A stretch of 64,000 bases of DNA from Osedax fenrisi (GCA_964019155.1 OZ025244.1:42711282-42775281); one strand, 5' to 3'. Shown: positions 43,833-54,667, numbered from the stretch's first letter. A program made the numbers and translations. Notes: generated by a model from the letters alone, not told the origin.

Positions 43833-45655
43833 ACCTCAGAAATGTGTTCGGCTCCCTCCCCCACACTATTTTAAAATCCCTTTTTACTTCCCTCCCCATA
43901 CCACATAGCTTACAGACGAATTTACTGGACATATACAGCGGCACTAAATGTTCGCTTGTAGGTGGTCAACACAAGATCGATGTAAGTCCCACGGCCGGGG
44001 TTAGACAGGGTGATGGACTTAGTCCCATCATCTTTAATCTAGCCACCGAGCCGCTAATTAGATTGATAAAGTCTATAAATGACGGATTCAATCTAAATGG
44101 GCAAATGATCAAAACGACCACCTATGCCGACGACACTGCAATTATCTCAGATAATTCGGCTAGCCTACAGGTCTGCCTAAATAAACGTCAGGCAGTTTCA
44201 TCTTCTTTAGGGCTCCAATTCAACCCCACAAAATGCAAATCAATCTCAATAGTTAATAACCAAGTTTTTCATACCCCATTCTCTATCAATAATACACCCA
44301 TCCCATCCCTAAAGAAAGATGAATTTGAAGTTTATTTAGGAATTCCTATAGGTCATAAATATTTGTTTGGTCTTTCAAGTGACATACCCAACCAACTAAC
44401 GTCGGTAGCTGAATCACTACTAGCTCCTTGGCAAAAGTTAGAGGTTCTAAGAACCCACCTTTTGCCATCGATGTCTTTTCAGCTATCGTCTGGTAGGGTT
44501 AAGAAAGACCAACTAGCCGACTTAGATAATCTGGTCGCTAAATTCCTAAAATACATATGCAAATTGCCGGAACGTGCATCGAACACGTTCCTTTACGCAT
44601 CACGCAATGTAGGGGGTTTAGCGATCCAGAAATGCAGTGAAGAAGCGGACATTTGGACAAGTGCTAAAGGTATACAGCTGTTAGATTCTGACGATCTAAC
44701 GATTAGGCACCTGGCAAGAATTGAATTGGATAACACCATTTCTACCGGGCTTAAAGGTAGAAATGCCTGCCATTTAAAATTCTTGTCGGGTAGCAACGAT
44801 GATGGACTTTTTGCTTTTCGTCACAACTCTACCTTATCCAATCTATGGACCAGAGTGCGAAAAGCAGTAACTAGGTTGCATTGCAAGATAGATGCCGATG
44901 AACAAAACTATTTATTAATCATCGATGATGTCTCTTGCTTTGCATCCAAAATTACAAAGTCCATCAGATTAGCCCTCAGAGAGAGATGGTCAGCCAAGCT
45001 AAAGAACCTCTCTGTTCAGGGCCGCGTTGCTAGAGCCTTCTCGTTGGATGTTAGATCTAACGATATACCTTACCTCATCTCTCAACGTACACGACTATCA
45101 TTTGATGCCTGGAGTTACTGGCATAAATCTAAATTATGCTGCCTGCCAGTAAAATTTATTCCAGGAACAACATCAAATGATGATCAATGTCGACGATGCG
45201 GCGATACATTAGAAACAACATCTCACGTTGTTTCGAATTGCCGCATCATGTACAGAGAGATGACTACTAGACATGACAGCGTAGAACAGATACTGACTTC
45301 CCTTTTAGATAATTTTAATATAGCTTATTCATATAAATATAATATAAATAATCTTATCCCGGACATCCTTATAACTTCCCCAACTCGATTAGTTATCGAC
45401 ATTACATGTCCTTTCGATGAAGAGAGTAATCTGAGGAATGCTGCGGATTTTAAGATCCGAAAGTATATCTCGATCGGTAAAATCATCCCATTAGTCGTCG
45501 GCACTAATGGTACATGGCTACCAGAAAATGATGAGATAAGTAGGATTCTTAATATCCCATCAAAAATGTGGGCTAAAGCTAAACGAAATATGCGAATTGC
45601 AGCTATTGAAGGTTCAGCTTTAGTCACAAAAGCATTCTTCAGTGATCCGGGATAA
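43820..45655 (+). CDS. LINE ORF, RT palm, CCHC and REL endonuclease
   Basis: 611 codons, intact. MAWLDLRNVFGSLPH (motif A), AGVRQGDGLSPIIFNLATEP (motif B), TTYADDTAII (motif C, both catalytic Asp), GLQFNPTKCKS (D), YLGIPIG (E). C-terminal CRRCGDTLETTSHVVSNC (CCHC knuckle, about residue 455-475) and PDILITSPTRLVIDITCPFD (PD-x-D type restriction-like endonuclease core), then KIRKYISIGK and GTNGTWLP, the usual end of R2/NeSL proteins. All catalytic residues look present in this part; only the two upstream frameshifts disable the copy. Confidence 0.92.
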   Translation: MAWLDLRNVFGSLPHTILKSLFTSLPIPHSLQTNLLDIYSGTKCSLVGGQHKIDVSPTAGVRQGDGLSPIIFNLATEPLIRLIKSINDGFNLNGQMIKTTTYADDTAIISDNSASLQVCLNKRQAVSSSLGLQFNPTKCKSISIVNNQVFHTPFSINNTPIPSLKKDEFEVYLGIPIGHKYLFGLSSDIPNQLTSVAESLLAPWQKLEVLRTHLLPSMSFQLSSGRVKKDQLADLDNLVAKFLKYICKLPERASNTFLYASRNVGGLAIQKCSEEADIWTSAKGIQLLDSDDLTIRHLARIELDNTISTGLKGRNACHLKFLSGSNDDGLFAFRHNSTLSNLWTRVRKAVTRLHCKIDADEQNYLLIIDDVSCFASKITKSIRLALRERWSAKLKNLSVQGRVARAFSLDVRSNDIPYLISQRTRLSFDAWSYWHKSKLCCLPVKFIPGTTSNDDQCRRCGDTLETTSHVVSNCRIMYREMTTRHDSVEQILTSLLDNFNIAYSYKYNINNLIPDILITSPTRLVIDITCPFDEESNLRNAADFKIRKYISIGKIIPLVVGTNGTWLPENDEISRILNIPSKMWAKAKRNMRIAAIEGSALVTKAFFSDPG

Positions 45656-45912
45656 GATTATATCTTTTAATTGTTTTTTTAATTGTTTTTTCGTTTTTTT
45701 ATTATTGTTTTATACATATTTTTACATATTTTTACATATTTTTACATATCTTATATATTTTACGTTATTTTCTTTATTCACATAAATACATAAATTTTAC
45801 ATAAACTTATCTCTTTGTTTTTATATTTAAATTAATTTTTAGATTGCCACTATAGGTAACATAATGATGATTATGGTTAATTGATAATTTACTCGATAAA
45901 TCACCCTATCTG

Positions 45913-46075
45913 AAATCTGTTCTTAAGAGCTTATTTTCTCTTATGTCTTGCATAGCTTGACTTCGAAATTAGACTGATTTTTAGAATTTGGAAAATTCAT
46001 TGTAGCTTGCTTCAAATTTTCCACGCGTTGACCTGGTATTGAATTACTTCCAGGAACGGCGCACTCCCTTAGGGG
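45913..46075 (+). pseudogene. U2 snRNA, 3' part (split by retrotransposon)
   Basis: Resumes with ATCTGTTCTTA, degenerate stem II/Sm-site region (GATTTTTAGAATTTGG against GGATTTTTGG), then TAGCTTGCTTC, CCACGCGTTGACCTGGTATT, ACTTCCAGGAACGGCGCACT (stem-loops III-IV, close to the conserved GACCTGGTATTGCAGTACC and TCCAGGAACGG). With the 5' part the locus totals about 200 nt, the size of U2. The middle third is far more diverged than the ends. Confidence 0.85.
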
Positions 46076-46079
46076 ATAA

Positions 46080-47286
46080 ATAAAATAATAATTAATATAA
46101 CATTAAATATATATATATATATATAATATTTATATATGTATATGTATATAATTCGTAATACATATTTATAGTTAGAATATATTATAAATTCATATTTAAA
46201 GAATCTTATAAAATACACCTTTAGGATATCCTATTGAATTGAGGTATATATATATATATATAGCCTATACATTTCTAGTTCATATTATAAAATATACCTT
46301 GCATCTATTGCATTCTGAGTATAACCTCAGATATCTACCCAATACAAGTCAATGATTAAGTCAGCTATTTTATCATGACAAATTTGATTTACGTATGAAC
46401 AACTTAAAAATTAGCATCATACCTACTATTGTATTAATAGCTATACAAATTGTTATGTTTATTTATTTAGTTGGATGTTTTCATCACGTAACTTATATGA
46501 AATTGATGTTTAACTTATAATCAGATGTTTTACTTTCCTTTCGAAGTCACTTTAGATATCTTGACTCTATTAACATCATTTTCAGATTTTATATTGCCAT
46601 GCTAGTGATCTAGGCATGAATTTCTAGGAATTTAGGATTTCTATGATATTCTATGATTCCTATATCGTGTTTATGTATTCTATAATAGAGGTATACTATA
46701 ATATAGTTATACCTACACTATCTATGATTATAATCGGTATAATAGGTATACCTATTAATGGTATTGATTTATCAATATCATGAATATCATTTATACTTAT
46801 CATAGCTATTAATAGATAAATTTATCTTCCTATTACAAAATTACCGTAATATTTATCCATTTTTAAGGATTTTTTAAGTTTTAAGGGGATGTCACACACA
46901 TTGTTTTGGTGAAAAAAATGTTTCTTTGATTTTTTTTCTATTTCATAATACTATTCTATGATTTGTTTTTTAATATATGTAAACAAATTATTTATGTAAA
47001 AAGTCTAGAAATAACAGTGGTTTATATATATTTATTATATATGATATATATTGTATATTCATATATATTCAAATGCTGTTTTCTCAGAATAATTATTTCG
47101 CGCTAATTATATGTATATAAATGTAGGTATCACAAAAACTATTATATTTATTCTACTAATTTGTATTGCATAATATAAATAACATATATATGAATACTAT
47201 TACGTGAGAAATTTTCTAAATTTGTATGAGTATAATTGCAAAAAATAACAATTTCTATAGAAATTCCGTAAATTAAAAAATTAAAA

Positions 47287-47327
<41 letters not shown>

Positions 47328-47555
47328 ATATATATTATAAAAATTACGTTCTGTAATAGCATTGTATGCATTTAATGAATAGAATATAATAAAATGTAGA
47401 TCAATTCAATGAAAATAATTCTGCGCGCCTAGTTTTGTGTAGACCCATTATTTATTATATCTATACACAGATAGGCTGGCGTTGTGTGACATCCCCTTAA
47501 GTAATGATAAAAATGCGCAGTTTAGATTAGCATATTATTACGTCATCATTATATT
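46080..47555. other. No gene recognised; AT-rich spacer
   Basis: Short (AT)n runs (46110, 46250, 47297-47330). Two copies of a GATGTCACACA-type motif (46895; 47485 in inverted orientation as TGTGTGACATC) bracket 46.89-47.50 kb: AAGGGGATGTCACACA at about 46883 and TGTGTGACATCCCCTTAA at about 47484, an inverted pair that may be the ends of a 0.6-kb noncoding element. Confidence 0.45.
46881..47500. mobile_element. Candidate noncoding TIR element (AAGGGGATGTCACACA)
   Basis: The left end TTTTAAGGGGATGTCACACA and right end TGTGTGACATCCCCTTAA are perfect inverted repeats of about 16-18 bp. TTAA-type sequence lies at each end (TTTTAAGG left; CCTTAAG right), so the insertion site may be TTAA or TA. 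The interior is AT-rich without coding. Confidence 0.6.
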
Positions 47556-47560
47556 ATATA

Positions 47561-47798
47561 ATGGGGGTATCCCACTACCAGTATTTCTTGAGATAATGTC
47601 CGGACATTTTAACTAGAAATTAATTTTCTAGTAAGATATAGTGGGATACCCCCTTACTTACCGGCAACTTGCCGGAAATATAGTACATTTAAAGGGGTAT
47701 CCAACTACAATTTGCAAGAAAATTAATTTCTAGTAACAATTTCCGGACATTATCTCAGGAAATACTGGTAGTGGGTCCCACTAAGTGGGATACCCCAT
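47561..47798. mobile_element. MITE dimer/foldback, TIR ATGGGGGTATCCCACTA
   Basis: 238 bp, ends ATGGGGGTATCCCACTACC and CTAAGTGGGATACCCCAT, flanked by TA. Long inverted arms carry AGTATTTC(C/T)TGAGATAATG and TCTAGTAA...; the centre contains a right-type terminus (TAGTGGGATACCCCCTT), the CCGGCAACTTGCCGG palindrome and a left-type terminus (AAAGGGGTATCCAACTA). Same terminal family as 37939-38182. Confidence 0.8.
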
Positions 47799-48189
47799 TA
47801 ATGAATACAAAGTAAGTTGTATAACTTATAGGAAACTTGCAGCCTTAGGTTTACTTTACACATAATATTAATAAAACTTAATGTATGTATACATTATAGG
47901 TATACGTAGCCTACGTAGGCTTATTTATGTACTTATGCCAACAACCAAGATAGTCAATATGTATAAGATGAATCATATTTTTAATATTTTATCCAAATAT
48001 TAATTACATATGTTTTTAATCATTTTTATTTATAAATTTTTTATCAAATTTATATTAGCTTATTTTTAATTTATTTAATTTTAAGAATTGAATCATAATA
48101 ATACATTAATATATATTATAACAGTAGTATAAAATACCTACATACATTTATATATAATAATTTATTGATAAAATAATGGATTAATCTAA

Positions 48190-48665
48190 GTACAAGACAT
48201 ATGATTATTATACTAGTAAACTGCCTGTGTGGCTCAGTGGCTAAGGCGTCAGACACACAAGCAATAGGACACGGGTTCAACCCTCGTCCGGACCATTAAT
48301 TAATTTTATAAAATGAGTCTTAAAATATTATTTAGAAGTGATCTTATATAATTGTGTATAAATAAATGATCGGCTCTCGTTAAAACCATGGATGCCTTAA
48401 CATGAGAGCGGCCTCAAAGGGACATTAGAGCCATATATGGTTATAAGTGAAAAACTTCATCTAAGTTCCTGGATGGGATGAAAGGACTTCACCAAAAAAA
48501 AATAACAAAAAAAATAACAATAATCAATATACTACAATAAATAGTTTAATTTCTAAAGCATTGGATAATAATGTAGTTAATGACGAACACATTTCAAATA
48601 CGAGAAAAAACGTTTTAAAACCAATTGTAATATTACATAATAAACACGATACCTACCCGGTAACT
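48190..48665 (+). pseudogene. Paralogue of the 61.3-kb exon, broken by stop and SINE
   Basis: Before the SINE, 48180-48220 aligns with the start of the 61263 open frame (TAATCTAAGTACA, GATTATTATACTAGTAA), but with an in-frame TAA after two codons. After the SINE, 48540-48663 resumes with NDEHISNTRKNVLKP, against NEEHISHTRKNVSKP at 61.3 kb, and the sequence past the putative donor (GTAACTTAATTATATA; ATGCGTAATATATTATA) also matches. Confidence 0.6.
48221..48524 (+). mobile_element. tRNA-derived SINE, copy 2
   Basis: Same family as 31215-31508: TGTGGCTCAGTGGCTAAGG (A box), GGGTTCAACCC (B box), the same body and an (AAAATAAC)n tail. About 95% alike by eye. Inserted into the paralogue described at 48190-48665. 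Confidence 0.88.
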
Positions 48666-48669
48666 TAAT

Positions 48670-50088
48670 TATATATTATTTATAATCAAAAACATGCGTA
48701 ATATATTATAATACTTAACTATATATTATGGTAATTAGTCACTGTATATCATATTCCAATCCGTATACAACCACAAGGTTAGCTTATATATAAGCTATAC
48801 CTTCATAACACGTGCATGCTTACTTGCCGTTAAATACCCATATAGTTGCAACTATCCATATGCATGCATGCCTCGATATCATTTATAATCATATGCTGTA
48901 TCGTCCTTATAGTTACTTAATATTGTCATCAACTACTATTATAATTATTAAAATTTATTAAAATATATAATAAAAATTAATATTAATAACATTAATATAT
49001 ATATATATATATATAAAATATATTTACTCATTATAAAGTAGAATAATAAATAAAATTCAATTACAATATTATATAGCAATACATTTAAACGTAATCTAAT
49101 TAGATTATATTTACTAAGAATTATTTAGTTTCACATAATTTATCATGTTCACATAATGTCTAACTTTTTTAATAAAGCATATTTTTTCTTTAAATTTATA
49201 ATAATATTTGTAGGCTTTTAGAAATTTAAAAGATCATCCTAATCGTCTGATATATCATCATCATTATTGTCATCCACCATAATTACAAATACTAGATTTA
49301 CATTCAAAATTCGTATTACTATTATTATTATTACTATTTAATGTACGAAATTAATACCATTATACCATTGACATATACCAATTGTAACTGTATTACTACT
49401 GATTACTTCTTACCATATAATTCGATATAAGATAGTTGAATTAATGCAAAGTGCTAGTTATCCGGGGTGGAATTATATGGTAAGTTGTAATCAGAGTATA
49501 CTCTCTTTCCATATTTGACTCATTCCACTTTTATTACCTCACCCAATTTGACTGTTATCCAACCAACTATTTTAGAATCTTTCTGAAATAACCCCAAATC
49601 TACTTCACATCTAAATAATACCTATCCTTCCCATACTATTTCGATACTTATGTATCATTAGGGTATCTGCATAAGCCTAAAACAATGGCTACTAGAACAT
49701 CTATTGCTTACTACTATCACCCAATAACATAATATATGATATTAACATTATCAGTGACCACAATGACCCTTCTATATTCAAAAGTATAACTTTAAACTAT
49801 ATATACTAACATAACTACCGCACATCTAAACAAAGCTTAAAACTATGTAAAACACTCTTACTACCAATGAATAACTTACGTCGATTAGGCAATGTACATC
49901 TTCAGTATATAGAGTTACACTTTAAGTTTAAGTTTATTTCACCCCTCTTACGTCACTTTAAGTTTATACACTCTGATATCCCAATTGTAAAATGTATAGG
50001 TCGCATAACTAGCTAACGATTATAATCTAATGTTCGGGACACTCTACATTCAAGTTCGCTAAATTAAGAAAATATGACCACCTATTGG
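48670..50088. other. No confident gene; small foldback at 49398-49497
   Basis: AT-rich. 49398-49497 is a 100-bp foldback (ACTGATTACTTCTTACCATA with complement GGTAAGTTGTAATCAGAGT). A minus-strand acidic reading (MVDDNNDDDISDD) at 49240-49285 is too short to call. Confidence 0.4.
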
Positions 50089-51394
50089 CAGGGTGAGTTA
50101 AATTCGGCCTTTTCGTCAAAAGGCCGAATTTTTCCGAATATAAGGATTTTCAAAGGCCGAAAATAAGCTAAATTCTGCCTTTTTTTAATATAACATTTAT
50201 CCTATCTTAAGTCATTAAAAGTAATAAAATAAAATACTTAATATTAATAGTAATATGTATATTATATGTAAATAATACTACAAGTAAAAGACAATTTTGC
50301 TACAATATTTGTTATGTAAGTAAGTAAATTCGTATTTATTGAAGATAAATGGAATTATAATAAGATTGTTTGGCATCCTTTTTAGCAATGTATATGTCAA
50401 CATACATGTCATATTCGTATCTTTATATGAGAATACGATTTTATACTAATAACAAAATGCATGATGTGCACCTATTAAACTTTCCTATATTTGTATAATA
50501 AATATGACAGGACGTAGGTCAAAGATACTACGAAGTCCTTCGGAAGATCTTTGACGTAGGTTATTAATGGTACGCCTATTAATGGTTTTTATAAATAATA
50601 TGTATTATTAAATTGTTTATATATTATTATTATTCAAGGTGTATCAAGTAGAATACAAAGAGCTTCCTTGTCAGGATTAGTAAGATTATGATGTGTAGCT
50701 CATCAACTGGACTTGGCGTTACATATTTGTTATACAAATTTGATGTCAATGACATTTTTGCTTACTTTAATAAAATTAATCTGATTTTTAAGGAGGCAAT
50801 TAAATTAAATAACTAAAATGAGATATAAATGGCTCCAAAGTAATAAAATTATAATTATTTGATTAATATACATATCTATACATATAGATTATAGAATTTC
50901 CTGATAGAAATCCTTTAGTATTAAAGATGATTATAAGAATTTATTTAATTTCATTACGGGTTGCTAGGTATATTAATACTCCTATATCTCCAGGAACTTC
51001 ATCCGTTTAATCATATTTTTCATTAGTAAAGTCAATAAAAACTGAAGGAAATACACATATTTCATACATTGCACTTGAAGGATATATACACTCAAAAAAA
51101 TGTAATTATGTAATACAAATATAATAAATTTCTTATTTACTTGTACTTCATTATTGATTTAAATACTATATTGATACCAATAAATTTGTTGATACTAACA
51201 TTATAGCAATGCCATGAAATATAATATATATTAATTACATTAATTAACCATATTAAGTATATATAGACAGAACTATATTGATAACATATAAAAAGGCCGA
51301 ATTTAAGCCGAATAAAATGATTTCAAAAGGCCGATAATAAGCTAAAGTCGGCTTTTTCCTTAAATTAGGTAAAGGCCGAATTTAACTCACCCTG
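50089..51394. mobile_element. 1.3-kb nonautonomous hAT-like element (TIR CAGGGTGAGTTAAATTCGGC)
   Basis: Perfect inverted termini CAGGGTGAGTTAAATTCGGC continuing CTTT. Flanking octamers CCTATTGG (50081-50088) and CCTATAAG (51395-51402) agree at six of eight positions. The CAGGG end and 8-bp duplication are hAT features. Subterminal AAAGGCCGAA(A/T) motifs recur at both ends. No transposase is encoded. Confidence 0.75.
50520..50553. mobile_element. 34-bp hAT-like micro-element with perfect 8-bp TSD
   Basis: CAAAGATACTACGAAGTCC continuing TTCGGAAGATCTTTG: the two termini of the CAAAGAT...GCGAAG MITE family joined with almost no interior. Flanks ACGTAGGT at 50512-50519 and 50554-50561 are identical. 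Nested in the element at 50089-51394. Confidence 0.75.
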
Positions 51395-51400
51395 CCTATA

Positions 51401-52265
51401 AGGGAAAGTAACCAAATATGAACACTCTCGGTATTTCAAAAACCATAAATCCTATAAAAAATGTTTAATGAATAAAATATTCATAATTATATAAATAGTC
51501 TAAACAAATATTTTTTATTTTTTAACTATTAAAAATATTGCTGATATATCCAATAAACTGATTTTTTTATTACGTTTTTAAATTTATGAAAAAAAATTTC
51601 TACCTAAAACCTTCTCAAGAATATACAAATGTATCGATATAAAATATAACACTATATTATTAAAAAATAAACAATTCTAAAATCATATATATATAATTTG
51701 TATGTTTGTTATCAAATATTCATTAACTTATAAGCATATATCTAGAGGTCATACATATTCCTAATACGGACAGTGTCCGTCGGTCACTCTAGATATCTTA
51801 ATACGGACACAGTATAACCAATCAGCGCACAGCGTATGAACTATTCTGATTTTCATAAAAATCGCGTGCGTTATAATTTTAATATCACCAATAAAACTAA
51901 ATCTATTTTTTTTATTTAGATACTTAAAGTGTATTATTAATTAAAAAATAATAAAAATAAATAAATTATCAACTAATTAAATTAAATAAATTGTTTATAA
52001 AATTAATTATAAATAATGTAATTATAATTTGTCTGATTGATTCATCAATACAATATACTTTATATATTGTATATAGGGTATAACACAGGGTTTCCGTATT
52101 CGGACATGGGTACCTAATACGGACACCCCCGTTATCTACGGAATTAAAAGATTAAATAACATTTTTAAAATCACAATAATATCTATAGTCATATAATATT
52201 TATATATTGTAATTTTTGAATACAAATAATGAGTCATAAAATTTTAAGACCATTTGTTGATAAAT
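51401..52265. mobile_element. TIR GGGAAAGTAACC element, copy 2 (right end lost)
   Basis: Homologous to 20321-21398 from AGGGAAAGTAACCAAATATG onward (shared CTCGGTATTTCA, CATATATCTAGA, CGCACAGCGTATG, CGGACATGGGTACC). It has one copy of the 190-bp unit. The right TIR is replaced by a foldback starting at about 52271. Confidence 0.8.
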
Positions 52266-52270
52266 TTATC

Positions 52271-52425
52271 TATTTTATTTGTGAACCAAGTATGGACCAG
52301 GTTGACCCAATCTGTGTTACTTGGGAATACATATACTTAAGTATAACCAATCAACTTAAGTATCTGTATTCCCAAGTAACACAGATTTGGTCAACCTGGT
52401 CCATACTTGGTTCACAAATAAAATA
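52271..52425. repeat. 155-bp foldback, arms about 70 bp
   Basis: The left arm TTTGTGAACCAAGTATGGAC...GGGAATACA and right arm TGTATTCCC...GTCCATACTTGGTTCACAAA are nearly perfect complements around a short loop (AAGTATAACCAATCAACTT). The open frame through it is an artefact of the palindrome. Confidence 0.88.
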
Positions 52426-52559
52426 ATTGCTTCATAGTTGGTCACATTGATTTAAGTCAAAAATCTGGTTCAAAACTTAAGTCAAACTTAATATATTTAT
52501 AATTAATAAACTGAAGTCACTGTAACTTAAATTATTTATTAAGCTAACTTAATTCGAAA

Positions 52560-52955
52560 TACTTAAGTTTTTAAGGCATGAAAAACTTAATTTATAACTT
52601 AGGTCAAACTTAAGTCAACTGAACTAGGTTTTATTGTGTGTATAACTTAAGTTAAAACTGAAGTAACATTTAAGTTAACTGAACTAGGTTTTATTGTGTG
52701 TATGACTCAAGTTAAAACTTCCGTCAAACTTAAGTAAAATGAACTATATTTATTGTGTATATAATATAATGTAAAACTTAGGTCAAACTTAAGTTAACTG
52801 AACTAGGTTTTATTGTGTGTATAACTTAAGTTAAAACATAAGTAAAATTTAAGTTAACTGAACTAGGTTTTATTGTGTGTATAACTTAAGTTAAATCATA
52901 AGTCAAATTTAAGTTAACTGAACTAGGTTTTATTGTGTGTATAACTTAATATACT
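52560..52955 (+). repeat. 60-bp minisatellite
   Basis: Six or so units of 59-60 bp: AACTGAACTAGGTTTTATTG, TGTGTATAACTTAAGTTAA and a variable AAGTCAAA-TTTAAGTT segment. The ACTTAAGT motif is shared with the loop side of the adjacent foldback. Confidence 0.88.
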
Positions 52956-52959
52956 TAAT

Positions 52960-54178
52960 ATACTTAATTAAGTGTATGACTTAATTAAGTTAAAACTTAA
53001 CATATTAAGGGCCGCATAAATATGCTGTCCTGTTGTTAGAGCTCCGTGGCTTTTTGTATATTTTTGATATTTATAAGTATAATTTTTCCAATATGCATTT
53101 CTATATGAAATATTAATTTCTTAACAATACAAGTTATATTTATTTTAAAGATAATAAAATACTCTAAAAGAATATCTAATATTTTTTAAATATAATTCAA
53201 TATCCAATGAAATATATTACAATCAATGTGTTTTTTTTAATTGAACAAAATTAAGGTAATTTCTAATTATTTTATATACAAAGTGTAATTTTTTTTAATT
53301 TTATAATACATATATATTTAATAAGTTATACTAATTATATTACTTAATAATACTCTATAATAAATATTGTATTTTATCAATTATTCAATAAGTTACCTAC
53401 AATATAGTATTTGAATTTTTTAACATTTGTGTGTATTTTATATATTATTTACATTTTTAAATACAAATTTCTACATGAAATATTGATTTCTTAACATTAC
53501 AAATTAAGTTTATTTTAAAGATAATAAAATACTCTAAAATATTATCTAATATAATATTTTATATTATTAAATTAATTGAACACACTAATCAATTTAAATA
53601 TATAATATAAGATTTTATTACATACACGATTATAATATTATATGGTTATGGAAATATATATATATTATACAAAGAAGAGTATTTAATAGACGGAAGTATA
53701 ATCTAGAACATGGTTTTAGAATTTACATAAATACATATGTATTTAGAAAACAGGGGCTACGCATTTGTTTATAGGTATGCTTTCGTTAACGCCCCCTTTT
53801 GTTGAGAGGTTTGAAGGCTGATAACATTCACGATCTCCAGAAGGGCTCGACACGACAGAAGAATTCTTTAGAAACTCACAGCACCTATTTAGCAGATTGG
53901 TATGACATGCAAACTCTTTAGTAGCTTGACACGACAGGCTTCCTTAAATGTAATCCCTTGATGTTGTGGCATTTCTTCTATCCATCCATGAGGAAGGTAT
54001 CGTTCCTATATATTATAATATGAAATTATATAGATTTAAAAAGTGGAAAAGCTTGTCTGAAAGTGTTTCCGTTATTTCAGACAGGTTATGAGCATGGTTA
54101 TACATATACAAATAAAGCTTTTACACGTACATTTGCTAATATTGATGTCTAACACTTGTATTAATAATATTATATTAC

Positions 54179-54210
<32 letters not shown>

Positions 54211-54667
54211 TATCATTGCGATCATTATTTGAACATTTATGTAAACAATATAAAAATTAGAAATACTCGTTTAGGATATATATATATATATGCATTTTTT
54301 TTCTATGATATATCACATTAGAATAGTGTATGTTACATACAGTATGTATTCATATCAGGGTTGATTGGGTTTTTTCATTTGGTTTTTTGGTTTTTTCAGT
54401 ATAATTATAAATAAATATATTTTCACAATAATTAATATTTTGATATTAAATTTTTACTTATATAATTTTATTTACATAAATAATTTGCAAAGTTAATCAG
54501 GAATTATTTTAAAATCCTTGTTAAATTAAAAAAATCTTATAATTATATTAATAATTATAATATATGTATATATGAAATATTTAATAAAATTAATAATCTT
54601 TTAATAAGAGTTTTTATAAATATATATTTAATAAATATTATTTATATATATTTTCTTTTATATCATA
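52960..54667. other. No gene recognised
   Basis: AT-rich. At 53100-53170 and 53450-53530 there is a repeated stretch (AAATATTGATTTCTTAACA, TATTTTAAAGATAATAAAAT; about 360 bp apart). At 53750-53990 a GC-richer patch holds two diverged copies of CTGTCGTGTC(G/A)AGC (minus strand) and is open for 38 codons on the minus strand (ERYLPHGWIEEMPQHQGITF); unassigned. Confidence 0.4.

Larger units (their letters stand above)
41094..45912 (+). mobile_element. Utopia-like (NeSL/R2-type, REL-endonuclease) LINE inserted in U2
   Basis: 4.8 kb, same orientation as U2. AAATCTGTT at 41085-41093 is repeated at 45913-45921 as the target-site duplication. The 5' UTR spans about 41094-41808 and the 3' UTR 45656-45912. 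Coding order: C2H2 fingers, Ser/Thr/Pro linker, reverse transcriptase, CCHC knuckle, restriction-like endonuclease. Utopia elements of the NeSL clade are known to target U2 snRNA genes; assignment here rests on target site and domain order, not on a tree. Two frameshifts break the reading frame. Confidence 0.85.

Noticed and set aside
49398..49497. Exon-like stretch with consensus donor ATATG|GTAAGT on the plus strand
   Set aside because: The donor is the complement of the left arm of a 100-bp foldback, so the resemblance comes from the palindrome.
53780..54000. Minus-strand reading ERYLPHGWIEEMPQHQGITF as a host exon
   Set aside because: The segment contains two diverged direct repeats and stops soon after; no splice partner found. 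Left unassigned.
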